A DNA stretch of 64,000 nucleotides from Nymphaea colorata. Taxonomy: Eukaryota; Streptophyta; Magnoliopsida; Nymphaeales; Nymphaeaceae. Each line of letters begins with the position of its first letter. Position 1 is the first letter of the stretch. Below are positions 39,153-52,300 of the stretch, piece after piece. The notes under the pieces are model-generated. The model did no database searches. It was given only the letters and a program-made list of their open reading frames with translations, and had not been told where the DNA came from. The DNA lies in the NCBI RefSeq assembly GCF_008831285.2, contig NC_045144.1:20165716-20229715 (forward strand), given 5' to 3'. The position numbers and the translations under genes were made by a program.

Positions 39153-41069
39153 AGAAAGATGAGAGCGAGAGTGAGCGAGAGAGAGGGAGTTATGATGGTA
39201 GTTGCGAAGGCGATGCGCATTCAATATATATCTTCTGAGATGAGACTTCAAACCAGCCCTCCTTCCTTCCATCAATATTTAATTGAAATGGTGTTATCGA
39301 AGTCTCGAGACAAGTCCACTCATACGTTGGATGGTACTTGAATGAGTTTTTTCTCTCATTTTGTACATCAGAAAATTAGAGCATAATCTATAGAAGTTGA
39401 TATGAATTTGTCAAGAATAATAAGCTTACAATTGTTCATTACAACTTTGAAATTGTTTTCTCCCTTGACCTAATAGGGAGACTAAAAAAATTAAAGATCG
39501 ATGGAGAATGTTTGATCATTTTAATTTCTTTTCAAAAGGTCACTGGACAATTACATTGCAATTTCTTACTATAGGCCAAATGAAGCAAACTCATGACACC
39601 TTTTGTTTCCTACTATTATTTTATGGTGAGCTAATAGATGAACTCTCAGCTTCATTGTTGGTGTATATGCAAGGGCGTTATTAGTTAAACCTGGCCTTCA
39701 CATTTTTTCTGCCAACTAACTACATAGGTTTGTAAGGGGATCAAATTAGTTAAGATGGTTTGGTCATTTTTTGATGTATGAAAAAGCAATATACTTAAAC
39801 TGCTCCATATCCAATCCGGAGCTTAACTACCATCATGTTTGTAGGTAGGCATGAGAATTACAACTATCTTGCAAGTGACTGGATGAGCAAAAAATGTGGA
39901 GATTAGGATATGAACACACCTAATTTCTTTGATTTTGATGGGTGATTTCGATAATTTAATATGGTTATGGAGAATGTGGACTGAGCTTCAAATAATTGTG
40001 GGAGAGATCAGCAAGCCCATCTTATTATCCGAAAACCATTAAAAACCACATATGCGATATTAATGGATAGGTCGGCAGGGTTGACTTATTGTATATTAAA
40101 TAAGGACATAATTAAAAAGTGAAATGTTACCCAACGTCAAAGCCAATTCAACTAACTTTAAAAGTTAAAATTATATAAAATTCAAATAAGTCAATGACTC
40201 GTCATTCACAATGTGCAGTTGACAGCTCCATATTGACGCGTTCGTCACTGTTCGACCTAATTGCTAAAATGGTGGAACAAATTGCTGCTACATAACGGGG
40301 GTTTGGTCTATGCATGCGAGGAATGCATTATAGTATAGTTTGGTTTATTTCTTTAATTTGTTGTAGCGGACATGAACTGTTCATGTGTGGACCTTAGCGG
40401 TCATTTGGCAATAGTAACAATATGTTATTATTATATGAATTTGCGTTAAAAGATTGAGACATATTCTTTGATTACTAACAACCTATTCCTTTTGTCAGAT
40501 GACCCCTTAATATTTTAACTGTAGTTGCATGCACTGATAACTTGTAAACATATATTTGGTTTAATGCAGGTTGATCTTGGCTTTGGAGTTTGACTCCATA
40601 TCTGCCCATTACTGCCGCTGGAAATTTATGAATGTGGCCAATAAAGGCCAAGTTGGTAGGTCTAATCCAGGAAAAGGTGAAAGGTCGGCACCAGTTTGAT
40701 CATTGACCAATCGTAATGAATTAGAGAACTAATAAGGCCAGTTAAGTTGCACCAATCAATTTGTACGATAATTAAGCGCATTTATTACCACTCGTTAAAA
40801 CCAGCAAAGTTTCGTTGCCCAATTAAAAAGGTGAGCGTATTCAAGGGGTTGGGGACCTATTGCACCCAGAAACTCAAGGTATAAGCGGCAAAGTGATGAG
40901 TAAGTTACGGCATTTTGGACGCTGCGTCCATGTTGTGGGGACAGTTCCTACTCATGGGTTCTCATCAGAGTAGTTGGTAATTCATCTAATAAATGAAGAC
41001 TCTGGAGAAAGTCGGCGCTTGCCAACAACATCATGACACTCACAAACCTTGAACTCCGTGAGCGACCTA

Positions 41070-42000
41070 GGTGCGGGGCTAAGTCACCATGGTGCGGCAG
41101 AAATGGGTGCTGGTGCGACCTAGATTTACACCCAAATCACACCAAACCGCATCAAGAAAAAAGGGATATGGGGCAGAAGCGAACGAGAGGCTGGACGTTG
41201 CAGGCAGTTACGATGGAAGGGGTGAGGTCAGACGACGGTGATGAGATGCCGTGAGAAGCAAGCTAGAGGAAGAAAGACTAAGACATCATGGGTGAACATG
41301 GAGAGAGATGGCGGTTCTCTAACCCTCATGCAAAGGCAGAAGAAATGAAACCATCTACCTTTGCCTTTGCACAGAGCTGCCTCTGCATAAAGGGTTTCAA
41401 AGAGCGAATCCTCTGCAAAGGGTTTTAGAGAAACCCTCTCCAGTGAGGAGAGAGAGACATAGGGAGAGATCTTTGGTCCGTCACAGGTTTGGTTTTGTGA
41501 GAATAGAGAAAAATAAAAAAAATAGAAAGAAGAAAAAGACAAAATATAAAAAACAAATATTGAACCCACCTGCAAACGATTTGGGTTAGAAGGGAGACCA
41601 GCCGAGAGGAGAGAGAAGAGTCGAGAGGAACAGCCGAGAGGAGGGAGATGAGAAAAAGAAAAAAGCTTGAATCGTGACTCGTGATGTTAGAACGAAAACT
41701 TTCATTCCACCCCACCTTTTTACATATATTTTTAAAATAGTGAGACATCCTTCAATAAACATTACCTATATGCCAAAATAATTTTAAGAAAATTTCAAAA
41801 CACCATTCACTTACACGATTCTAAAAAATAAAATTATGTAAATTTCATTATATATATATATATTAATATGTTATCATAATAAATTAATAATAATAATAAA
41901 AAACACCATCACCGTCCCGCCGCACCACAATTTTTGAGATGTGCCGTACCGGCACCAGCACCCGTACCTCGCACCTTGGTGACATAGGTGCGGGGCCAGT
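41070..42000. mobile_element. Insertion in the B spacer with imperfect long inverted ends
   Basis: The left end contains GGGGCTAAGTCACCATGGTG followed by GGGTGCTGGTGCG (41076-41118). The inverse of the right end (about 41952-41997) contains CTATGTCACCAAGGTGCGAG followed by GGGTGCTGGTGCC. Unit A lacks this segment: there the AGAAATTTTTAGCTAAG-type sequence follows without it. The interior is unrecognised, with GA-rich parts and AT-rich parts, and no transposase. The superfamily is not assigned. Confidence 0.6.
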
Positions 42001-43063
42001 GACCAGCGCCTCAGAAATTTTTGACTAAGGGGTATTATAATAAAAATTTTGAACTTTTCAAGGGGTATCAATAGTATGTAAACGAGAAAAATTGTCCTGA
42101 CGTATTTGTAGGAAAACAAACATTTTCTATGGGTATGTACGGCAATTAGTCACACGTGCCCATACTTACCTCCACGCTTCTCTGAAACACAAGTTATCAG
42201 GGCTATAGCCTGAAGCATGTCATATCCACCTCCTTAGTGATATGTTTGCAAGTATGTACGTATCCCATAAGTATGTACGTATCCCATGCACATACACACA
42301 CATTCTCATGTAAACCCTCATGACGCAAAGGACTCCGAATTTCATGCTTTTAGTGGCGTCAGGATGCCCCATAGACAGGCATGATGCTTATTCTTTTCCA
42401 GCATGTTCTCCTTAAATTTGAATAAACGAACAACCTCATTCCAGAATCTAAATCCTGCGTCTGCCTGAACTCTATGTCAAGTTTTGGCCTTGCCGGGGCA
42501 GGGGATGCACTGCAGAAACTTTGAAGTTTTGAGTTAAACGCAACCTAAAAAGCTGCGTCTTTTCATGCAAGAGGACCTCTTGCTAAACCTGGCGTCTGAT
42601 CTCTTTGAGTCGAATTGGCAGACAGTTTGCGATTTGTAGTTTACTGAGCTTTACGTACTCAAGACGAGATGTAACAACCGAATGAAGCACTTGGAACTTT
42701 TATGTCACACACGGGTACTCGCATAGAGTAGCTGACTGAACTTGGCGGTCGTATTAAAAGCAAGTCGCAGTTCAAGTTCTTACACAACGCACTAGTGATC
42801 CGAGTGTATGGTACCTCAATCATAGTCCTAAAGCAGCCTTGTAACACTGAGCATGAGCTAAGCGGCAAGGACTTTGACCCTTCTTTGAGTAGCTTTTGCT
42901 CACGTATGCTTATAACATGTTGGTAGTTCATGAGGTCTGGATTGAGACATTCTTTTTTAAGGCTTTCAATTTTCTATTTTTAGTTACAACGTGTTATGCT
43001 TTGAGACTACTTTAAATGGATTTTTTGGATTGTTCCACATTATTAAATGTGAACTCATCTAGT

Positions 43064-43065
<2 letters not shown>

Positions 43066-43141
<76 letters not shown>
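43066..43141. repeat. TA microsatellite
   Basis: About 76 bp of pure (TA)n in the B-C spacer. The same place in unit A (37079-37095) holds only a short run. Confidence 0.97.
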
Positions 43142-43144
<3 letters not shown>

Positions 43145-44164
43145 TTTTTAAAAATAACCGCATTTAAAATTATACTGTTGTTGTCCTGTATGCACCCCTA
43201 CTTATGTGACCTAGAGAACATTTGTCCCTATAAAAACACTAAATATTGGGCGGGACTTCTGCCACATTTGATGAGAAACACATGCGAAAGGATGCTGGGA
43301 AGACGTGACCTCTTTCAATAAATTAACAACTACTCGACAAATCCACGGCATATTCACTTTATGTGGCTGCGATGGGATAAAAGGTTGGTGAAACTGATCT
43401 CAAATGAAAGCCATTTACAGTAAGCGAACTACTAGGGAGGCCGGATCAAGTTGGGTCGAACGTTGTGAGTCCGCGTAGTGTGATGCTCCACGCAGCTGGC
43501 CACAGTTCCTAGTTATGGTCTGACTTTGACTTTTTCCAAACGAGTTGGGCCATTTATAGTACAATTAACTCAAAATTAGCTAGTAATGACCAGACCAGTT
43601 AATGATCACATGGTTATTTTTTTTATTAATGGTGCAAAACTTAGATTTCAAAGTTAGTTTTGAATGCTTAAAGGAATCTTGCAAAGCAAGTCAGGCTGGT
43701 GAGAACCCTGTTTTCAGTTCGATTACGCATGCACTACGTTTTTAAATTGCAAACGGTGGTAATTTGTTACTTGGACTGGTAGGTATAATATGGATCCACC
43801 CAACTCTCCAAGCAACTCTGCACCGTAAGGACAAAGCAGAGGGAAAGGGGTTTGGGCTTTCCTTGGGCGGCTAACTCTCACCCGAAGGTGACTCGGTGCA
43901 AATGAATACAAGTTAAACAGCAAATAGGGTAACAAACTTCCTGGTGTAATGATATTGCATAGCATTTCATTGCACATTTAAGAAAGCACAAACCGAGCAT
44001 GTGAACATACAAGTTTTTGGTTCCTCCATTACATAAAACAGACAACAACATGATGCTCCCCGCTATCCTCTTAATCTACCTTTCCATTGTAGAAGTACAT
44101 TCAACACATGCTGATGGTTCACATGGCCAACATTATTTATTACTTAGAGGTATCCGACGCTTGA

Positions 44165-44779
44165 TCACTCCTGCGGAATGCCTTGGGATTGTACAAACTC
44201 AGCAAACTCTGCGGCGGAACAGCACCGACCGTAGTAGCAGCGGTATCGGCAGCCACCCCAGCCAGGGCCGCCACCCCAGCCTGGACCGCCACCCCAGCCT
44301 GGTCGGCCCCAGCCAGGACCACCACCCCAGCCAGGGCGGCCGCCCCAGCCCGGCCCTCCACCCCAACCTGGCCCTCCACCCCACTGATCTACATGGTAGT
44401 CTGCATGCAAAAGAAATTTCAGGGACAACCAAATCAATGTAAGAGAGTTTAAGATTCATATATATAGAAAACAAGAGCTAAAAACAGGGAAAATCGGCCA
44501 TTAAATAAATCGATATTGGGGAGCAAAAATGAAAGGATCTGCATTTTAGTTCATATCGATGAGGAGAAAAGCTTAAAAGTTTAAAGCAATAGCTTAGCTG
44601 TTCAGTTGTGGGATAAAAAAGGAGGCAAAATAACAATGGTGAGACCCATGGCAGATCATCAGTGTTCTTCACAAAGGAACATAGTACATACATTGTTTTT
44701 CGCCTAATTGGCGTGCAAATGCCACAGACAGCAACAAGAAGACGGTAAGAAAGAGGATGGGAACGGAGACTCGCTTCAT
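44165..44779 (-). CDS. GRP-C: secreted glycine-rich protein with shortened linker (107 aa)
   Basis: Exons 44779-44692 and 44400-44165, stop TGA. The signal peptide is as in the other copies, then RQLGEKQ. The linker is only YYHVDQW: the DKHAD-type stretch present in B, D, E and F is missing. Seven PGW units follow, then CRYRCYYGRCCSAAEFAE and FVQSQGIPQE. The intron is only 291 bp, less than half that of the other copies, and has lost the CT tract. Frame and splice sites remain intact, so the gene is probably functional. TATAAATA at 44852-44859. Confidence 0.88.
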
Positions 44780-44851
44780 TGCGGAGCTGGGAGTTATACC
44801 AAACCAGGGAAGGAAGGCTGATCGGTGCAGAATCAAACCCCCATGCTGCTC

Positions 44852-44859
44852 TATTTATA
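44852..44859 (-). promoter_or_regulatory. TATA box of GRP-C
   Basis: TATAAATA on the minus strand, 73 bp upstream of the ATG. Confidence 0.75.
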
Positions 44860-47800
44860 GGGAAGATGCAAGATAGCGAGAGTTATGACGGTAGTTGCGA
44901 AGGCAATGTGCATTCAATATCCTCTCAGATGAGATTTCAAACCAGCCCTCCTTCCATCCATCAATATTTAATTGAATCGGTGTCATCCAAGTCTCGAGAT
45001 AAGTCCACTCATAAGTTGGATGGTATTTGAATGAGTTTTCTCGCAATGATGCTCGTCTTTTAGTTATTTTTAAATTCTGCCACCCTGGTTTGAAAGTAGT
45101 CCCTTTCCAGGAGTATTGTTGGAGCACTTTAATATGCTATTTTAACCAGACTAGTTATATTCACCAAGTCAATTGGCTTCGCTAGCATTTGACATTCATT
45201 CAATAAGTTCAACTGTCTGAATGCCTAATCCAACTGCTCCAGCTATAGGTACTAAACAGATATCAGGACATCCACTCAAAGATATGCCATAGAGTTTGTT
45301 CGACAGATTATATCATGGAACTCAAAGACAGAGGCTACCGTATCTTGATCCTCTATAGGATTTGACTACAAGGCTAGTAGTGCCAATGCTATAGAAGAAA
45401 CTTTATATGTGGCCCAAGTCATTGACTCAAGAATTTGGAATTCCTTTGATAAAGTGTATTACCCACCAATTGATGATGATAAATATACCACCTTGCTCTG
45501 CCTCTGCTTTGGTATGTCACAAATAAGAGCATAACGTTTAGATAATGGTTTCAATTTGTCAAAGAAAAGTAAGATTATAAAGGAGGTGGAGATTAATACG
45601 TTTCAAGGAGAAATGCTCAACTAGCAATCCTCTTGCAGATACCATGTAAATAGGCAAATGGGTAGAGCCAACAATACGTACATATAGAGATGTTGTGGGA
45701 CTGTGTGGTCAACTGCCCACAAAAGACCATATCTGGCTCCACCCTGATCTTTATCTACAAGTCTGATACTTCAATTTAGTATGTAGCAGAGCTTAATTAT
45801 CATCATTTTTGTAGCTAGGCATGAGAATTACAATTATCAAGCAAGTGAGTGGATGAGCAAATGATATGGAGATTATGATATGAACACTCTTGAATTTCAT
45901 TGTTTTTGATGGGTGAGGACGTTAATTTAATTTGGTTATCGAGATCGTGGATTGAGCTTCAAATAATTGTGGGAGATCAGCTAGCCCATCTTATTTTCTG
46001 AAAACTATTAAAAAACCACTTGTGCAATATTAATGAAGACGTCGGCAGGAGTTAAAATTTCGTATATTAATTAAGGACATAATTGAAAAATGTAATGTTA
46101 CAAAACTTAAAAACCAATTCAACCATCTTCAAAAGTTAAAGATTACATAAAATTAAACTAGTCAGCCCCAAAGTCAATGATGCATTATTCACAATGTGCA
46201 GTTGACAGTGCCTATAACTCACTACCTACCTGCTGCGACCCTTTTACTGACCTCTCGCTAAGCCTGACGTTGCATCTGCTTGACTTGAATTGAGCACCAC
46301 CAGTTTCCAATTTGTAGTTTATTGAGCCTTAAGTACTCAAGATGGGATCTATCATGAAATGGAACACATGGGTACCATTTATGTCACATGGGAAGGCTGG
46401 TAGTCGCAATACCTCTATGGAAATTGAGCGACCCAGATGTGAGGGTGAGTTGCGTGAACCACTCGGAACAAACTCGGTACACGCAAGACATATATGCGGA
46501 AAGAAAAAACACGGTTGGTATCGATGTATTTTAATTTTTTTTAAAAAAGGTCCTTTTTGTCTTTTAACTTTTTTTTTCTTTTTTGTCCATACAAATTTTT
46601 TTTTCCTATTAACCGTGTGATTTTTGGTCATTAAACATATTTCCTTAAAGAAAATTGTGCATGAGCGTGCACATAACCAGCTTCACTCATATGCTTAGCA
46701 CATACCAGGTACGTCATGCGTTCTGCGTCTGGGTAAGATCTAGTGGTGGAGCCCCATGGTGACTAGTGTGGGCAGTTGTCCACACCAGTCTTTTAGAATT
46801 TCTTTATTTTTAAATGAACATTTTAAACATTTATCCTTTATGCATATAACATTCCTTTTTTGTGGCTTTCAATTTCTTATTTGTAGTTAAAATGGGTAAT
46901 GCTTGAAACAATTTTGCTTGAATTTTTTGGATTGTTGCAAATTATTAGCTATCGACTCAATTTGCTTGTTTTTTGTAATATATATATACATTAACAGTCG
47001 TACTTCGTTACGTACTACACTTTTAAAAATTGGAGCTTTTAAAGTTATACTGTTGTTTTCACTCTATGCATCCGTAATTACACATGCACCCATGTGACCT
47101 AGGCTACCTTTGTCCATATGAGAACACTATATATTGAGTGGGCCTTCTACCACATTTGCTGAGAATCATATGCAAAAGCATACTGGGACGACGTGACCTC
47201 TTTCCACAACGGACTTTTAATGCTTTTATATTAGAAAGTCAGGAAATTCAACTGAAATTGAGGACGAACTGATGTTTCCTTTCTATCCAAGACAAGGGGC
47301 ATCACCAATATGCACTGATATTTTCTTTGTAGTTTTAGTGATAGTAACTCGAAAGTGGGCAGAGTACTTATTTCAAACGAGTTTTTTTTTGTGTAAGTAG
47401 CTACTAGAAAAAGAAAGGAGTTATGTGCACACCTCAATACTTGAAAAATTATGCACATGGGTATGTAATGACCAAAATAACTTGGTTTACAGTAAAACAA
47501 GGAACATTTTAAACGAATAAAAAGGTAGCTATGACAATATAAAACGTCTAAAACATTACTTTATAAAAAATTTAAAAATAGCCTAACCCCCCATCTTTTT
47601 CCTTCCGGTGTATACTAAATGGGTGCACACGATTGTGCACCCAACTTGATCTCACTACAACGGCCGGATCAAGTCGAAACTGGTTTCTTAATCAGCTCTA
47701 TGCAATGACCAAAATACTACATTAAAATAACATAGAAACTTTTTGGAAGGGTAAAGTGAAAAAGTTAAAAGTCTAAACTACCCATTATTGTATAAAGAAT

Positions 47801-48349
47801 TTCAAAGCTGCCCTCTACCTTCTTTGATACATATTTGTTGCTCGACCTGGGATCAAGTTGGGTCGAACGCAAGGATCAAGTTTGCATGCACGCTGCTCTC
47901 TGACCAGGTACTCCTAGTCGGTGGCCTCAGTTCACCGGTTATTGTTGGACCTTCATTTTTTCTAAATGGGTTGAAACTTTTATCTTATAATGAACTCAAA
48001 ATTTAGCTAGTCATGACCAAGAGTTATGAGCAAATAATTTGACTGTTTTTAGGTTTCAAAGTTCGTCTGGCATATGAATGTACCTTCGACAGCAAATAGA
48101 GTAACAAACTTCATGGAGTAATGATATTGCATAGCATTTCATTGCACAGTTAACACAGCACCAACCATGCACATGATCATACAAGTTTTTGGATACTCCA
48201 TTACATACGTGAAAAGAAAAAGCACAAGAAAATGCTCTCCGCTATCCTCTCAATGTAACTTTTCATTGTAGAAGTAAGTTCCACAAATGCTGATGATTCA
48301 TAAGGCCATCGTTATTTATTATTGAGAGAGATAGGGATGCAACTTTTGA
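44860..48349. other. Spacer between GRP-C and GRP-D (shortest)
   Basis: No gene. The shared block at about 45868-46215 is cut short: CAGTTGACAGTGCC is followed within about 30 bp by sequence that in unit D lies near 50885, so roughly 1.1 kb of the unit is deleted. From 46340 to 48150 it closely follows the D-E spacer (51000-52980), including the GAAATTCAACTGAAATTGAG block (47244 and 52050) and the CAACGGCCGGATCAAGTCGA block (47658 and 52471). A 9-bp-arm palindrome lies at 47621-47642. Confidence 0.75.
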
Positions 48350-49075
48350 TCAGTTTTGTGGAACGCCTTGGGTTTGCACAAACTCAGCAAATTCTGCGGC
48401 AGAACAGCACCGACCATAATAGCAGCGGTATCTGCAGCCACCCCAGCCAGGGCCACCACCCCAGCCTGGACCGCCACCCCAGCCGGGTCGGCCCCAGCCA
48501 GGACCACCACCCCAGCCAGGGCGGCCTCCCCAACCTGTACCTCCACCCCAGCCTGGCCCTCCACCCCACTGATCTACATGGTAGTCTGCATGTTTGTCAT
48601 CTGCATGGAAAAGAAATTGCAGAGACACATTCAGATAAGCACATCAATGTAACAGTTTAAGATTCATATATGCATACAACAAGAGATAAAAACAGGGAAG
48701 TCGGTTATTAAATAAACGAATATTGGGGAGCAAAAATGCAAGCATCTGCATTTTAGTTCATATCGATGGGTAGAAAAGCTTTAAAAAGTTAAAGCAATAG
48801 CTTAGCTGTTCAGTTGTGGGAATCCGAAAAAAGGAGGCAAAATAATAGTGATGAGACCCATGGCAGCTCATCAGCGTTCTTCACAAAGGCAAATCAGTGA
48901 GTTTAATCAATGACCTCACACACAGGAAGGAACCAATGGTTGGGTTAAACAATTGGAAAGATTGAGCATGTGCTTTACTGACGTGCTAGTAAATGGAAGC
49001 CGCACGTCATAAAAAATAGGCATTTTTCTCTAAAATTGTGACTTGACAAACTGTCTTCATCGTCATCCGCACACA

Positions 49076-49138
<63 letters not shown>

Positions 49139-49255
49139 ATTGTGGCGAACCACAGAATGGAACATACATGGTTTTTCGCCTAATTGGCGTGCAAATGCCA
49201 CAGACAGCAACAAGAAGACGGTAAGAACGAGGATGGGAACGGAGACTCGCTTCAT
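48350..49255 (-). CDS. GRP-D: secreted glycine-rich protein with Cys-rich tail (112 aa)
   Basis: Exons 49255-49168 and 48600-48350, intron 567 bp, stop TGA. The signal peptide differs slightly (PILVLTVFLLLSVAFA), then RQLGEKP. The linker is YDKHADYHVDQW. There are seven repeat units, one of them TGW instead of PGW, then CRYRCYYGRCCSAAEFAE and FVQTQGVPQN. The intron holds the longest CT tract of the array (GA on the plus strand, 49079-49133). The TATA position reads TGTAAATA instead of TATAAATA (49321-49328), so expression may be reduced. The coding sequence shows no damage. Confidence 0.9.
49079..49133. repeat. GA/CT microsatellite in GRP-D intron
   Basis: About 27 GA units. The same site carries about 8 units in A (31252-31267), 6 in B (38959-38970), 8 in E (53942-53957), 20 in F (60170-60210) and none in C. 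Confidence 0.95.
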
Positions 49256-49320
49256 TGCAGAGTTATACCAAACTAAGGGAGGAAGGCTGATCGGTGCAGA
49301 ATCAAACCTCCTTGCTGCTC

Positions 49321-49328
49321 TATTTACA
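49321..49328 (-). promoter_or_regulatory. Mutated TATA position of GRP-D (TGTAAATA)
   Basis: The site aligned with the TATAAATA of the five other copies reads TGTAAATA on the minus strand, with both flanks conserved. The second base of the box is changed. Confidence 0.75.
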
Positions 49329-52300
49329 GGGAAGATGAGAGGCAGAGTGTGCGAGAGTGAGAGTTATGATGGTAGTTGCGAAGGCGATGCGCATTCAATG
49401 TATATCTTCTGAGATGAGAAGAAGATATGGAGATTAGGATAGGAATACTCTTAAATTCATTGATTTTCATGGGTGAGGACGATAATTTAATATGGTTATC
49501 GAGAACGTGAATTGAGCTTCAAATAATTGTGGGAGAACAGCTAGCTCATCTTATATATTAACTAAGGATATAATTGAAAAATGTAATGTTACCAAACGTC
49601 AAAACCAATTCAACTATTTTCGAAAGTTAAAGATTACATAAAATTAAACTAGTCAGCCCCAAAGTTAATGATGCATTGTTCACAATCTGCAGTTGACAGT
49701 GCCATATTGACGCGTTCGTCTTTGTTCGACCTAATTGCTGGATTGGTGGAACAAATTGCTACATAACGGGTCTGATAGAGGGCTTGGTCTATGCATGTGA
49801 GCGAATGCAATGTCGTAGAGTTTGTACGTAACGGGTCAGATCGGATCCATGGGTTTGGCCTATTTCTTTAATTTGTTGCAGCGGACATGAACTTGTGTGG
49901 ACATTAGCAGCCATTTGGCAATAGTAACTGTATGTTACTATTGTATGAACTTGCGTTAAAAATTGAGTCAATTCTTTGATTCCTAACAGCCCATTCCTTT
50001 TTGTCAGATAGCCCCTTAATATTTTAGCTGTAGTTGCATGCACGGATAACTTGTAAACATATAGTTGGTTTAATGAAGGTTGATCTTGACTTTGGAGTTT
50101 GACTCCATATCTGCCCATTACTGCCGCTGGAAATTCATGAATGTGGCCAATAAAAGCGAAGTTGGTAGATCTCATCCAGGAAAAGATGAAAAGTCGGCAC
50201 CAGTTCGATCAATGACCACTCGTAATGAATTAGAACTAATAAATAATTAAGCTCATTATATACAAACTGAACCCAATCGTTAAACCAGCTAAGTTTTGTT
50301 GCACAAGTAAAAAGGTGAGCGTATTCATGGGGTTGGGGACCGACTGCACCCAGAAACTCAAGGTACATGCGGCAAAATGATGAGCAAGTTACGGCATCCT
50401 GGAGGCTGAGTCCATGTTGTGGGGACAGTTTCCTCTCATGTGTATTCATCAGAGTAGTTGGTAATTCATATAATAAATGAAGATTCTGTCAATATTGGAG
50501 AAAGTTGCGTTTTCCAGCAACATGTATGGATCTAGACGAGTACTTGTGTAGAAAGATGACAGTTTCTTCCCCACGAAGAACCATAAATAAATACGTACAC
50601 AATACCCAGTTTGACCACAGAAAGCTTTTCTGGGTTCTGCATTGCTCTTAACGTGAAAGACAGACTTGAGCATTGAATTACAGACCTTTGGTCCAATGTG
50701 GAGATTCCGATATAGTCGTAGGCATGAGGCTTATTCTTTTCTGACCTTTCCTTCTCAAACTTAAAGAAATGAATAGCCGCGTTCCAGCATCTGCCTGAAA
50801 TCTGGCCTTCGGCAAGGGACGCTCTGTAGAAACTTTAAAGTTGTGATGTTACTCCAAGCCTGTAAGTTATATGAGTTACACACTACTTACCAGCTGCGCC
50901 TCTTCATGTAAAAGGACCTCTTGCTAAGCCTGACGTTGGATCTGTTTGACTTGAATTGAGCACCACCAGTTTCCAGTCTGTAGTTTATTGAGCCTTACGT
51001 ACTCAAGATGGGAACTGTCATGGAACGAAACACATGGCTACCATTTATGTCACATTAACAGTGGATCATATATTGCAATATCTCTATGGAAACTGAGCGA
51101 CCCAGATGCGAGAGTGAGTTGTGGCACGCAAGACATATATGCCAAAAGGAAAAACATGGTAGTTGTATAGGTATTTTAGAAATTATTGTAAAAAAGGTTC
51201 TTTTTAGTCTTTTAACTATTTTCATATTTCTTTTTTGCCCATACAAAAGTTCTTTGTTTCTATTAACCATGAGAATTTTGGTCATTAAGCATATTGGCGC
51301 TTAAAAAACTTATGCACCAGCGTGTGCATATAACCAGCTTCACTCAGACGCTTATCACATACGAGGTACTTCATGGGTTCTGTGTCTGGTTAAGATCCAG
51401 GTCTGAAACATTCCTTTCTGAAGGCTTTCAATTTCTTATTTTTAGTTACAATGGGTTATGCTTGAAACTATTTTTGGTTGAATTTTTTGGATTGTTGAAA
51501 AATATTAACGATCGCACTTCCAAAATTAGGGCATATAAAGTTACACTGTTGTTCCACTGTATGCATCCGTAGTTACACATGCACCGATGTGACCATATAA
51601 GAACACTATATATTGAGTGGTTCTTCTACCAGAATTGATGTGAATCATATGCAAAAGGTTGCTGGGCGACGTGACCTCTTTCATAATCTCCTAGTCGATA
51701 AACTCCCAGCATAACAACTTTATGTACCCGTGATGGTATCATTAAATCAGAAGATTCAACAAAAGGATGGTGAAACTGCTTTTAATTAAATGAAAACTGT
51801 AAGGTAAATGCAATAATGCATAAGACACGTATATAATGTTAAACAGTGCATTCAAAATTAAAAGCAATTGGGATCCCAAGTGTAGAAGAGGCGTAAAACC
51901 TCTAAACCCAGTAACACAAAGAGGTGGAAAAGCTCTAAATCAAGTTACTCAACTCTTTGACCATGTGTCCGGTCATGACTTTATTATTCATAGTCAATAA
52001 AACAAAATTAACAAATAACGGGCTTTTAATGCTTTTAAATTAGAAAGTTATGAAACTCAACTGAAATTGAGGACGAACTGATGTTTCGTTTCTATCCAAG
52101 ACAAGGGGCATCAGCAAACCCAATATGCACTTATATTTTCTTCGTAGTTTTAGTGATCACGCCCCAAAAGTGGAAAGAAATACTGAATTAAAACGACTTT
52201 TTTTCTGTAACTTGCCAGTACAGAGCGAAAGGAGTTATGTGCACACCTCAGTACATGAAAAATTATGTATATATGTAATGACCAAAATACCTTTGTTTAC

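Larger units (their letters stand above)
39153..44164. other. Spacer between GRP-B and GRP-C
   Basis: No gene. Recurring blocks include about 39905-40275, the MITE-like element 40399-40504, 40560-40800, 42385-42670, 42950-43060 and 43300-43500, in the same order as in spacer A. A unit-specific insertion occupies about 41070-42000 and a TA run 43066-43141. GRP-C 3' flank begins near 43910. Confidence 0.75.

Noticed and set aside
44183-44452. Plus-strand open frames across the GRP second exons (Ala/Pro/Thr-rich), repeated in all copies
   Set aside because: They are antisense shadows of the GGN/CCN-rich repeat, which is open in several frames. The minus strand has the signal peptide exon, splice sites and conserved Cys motif.
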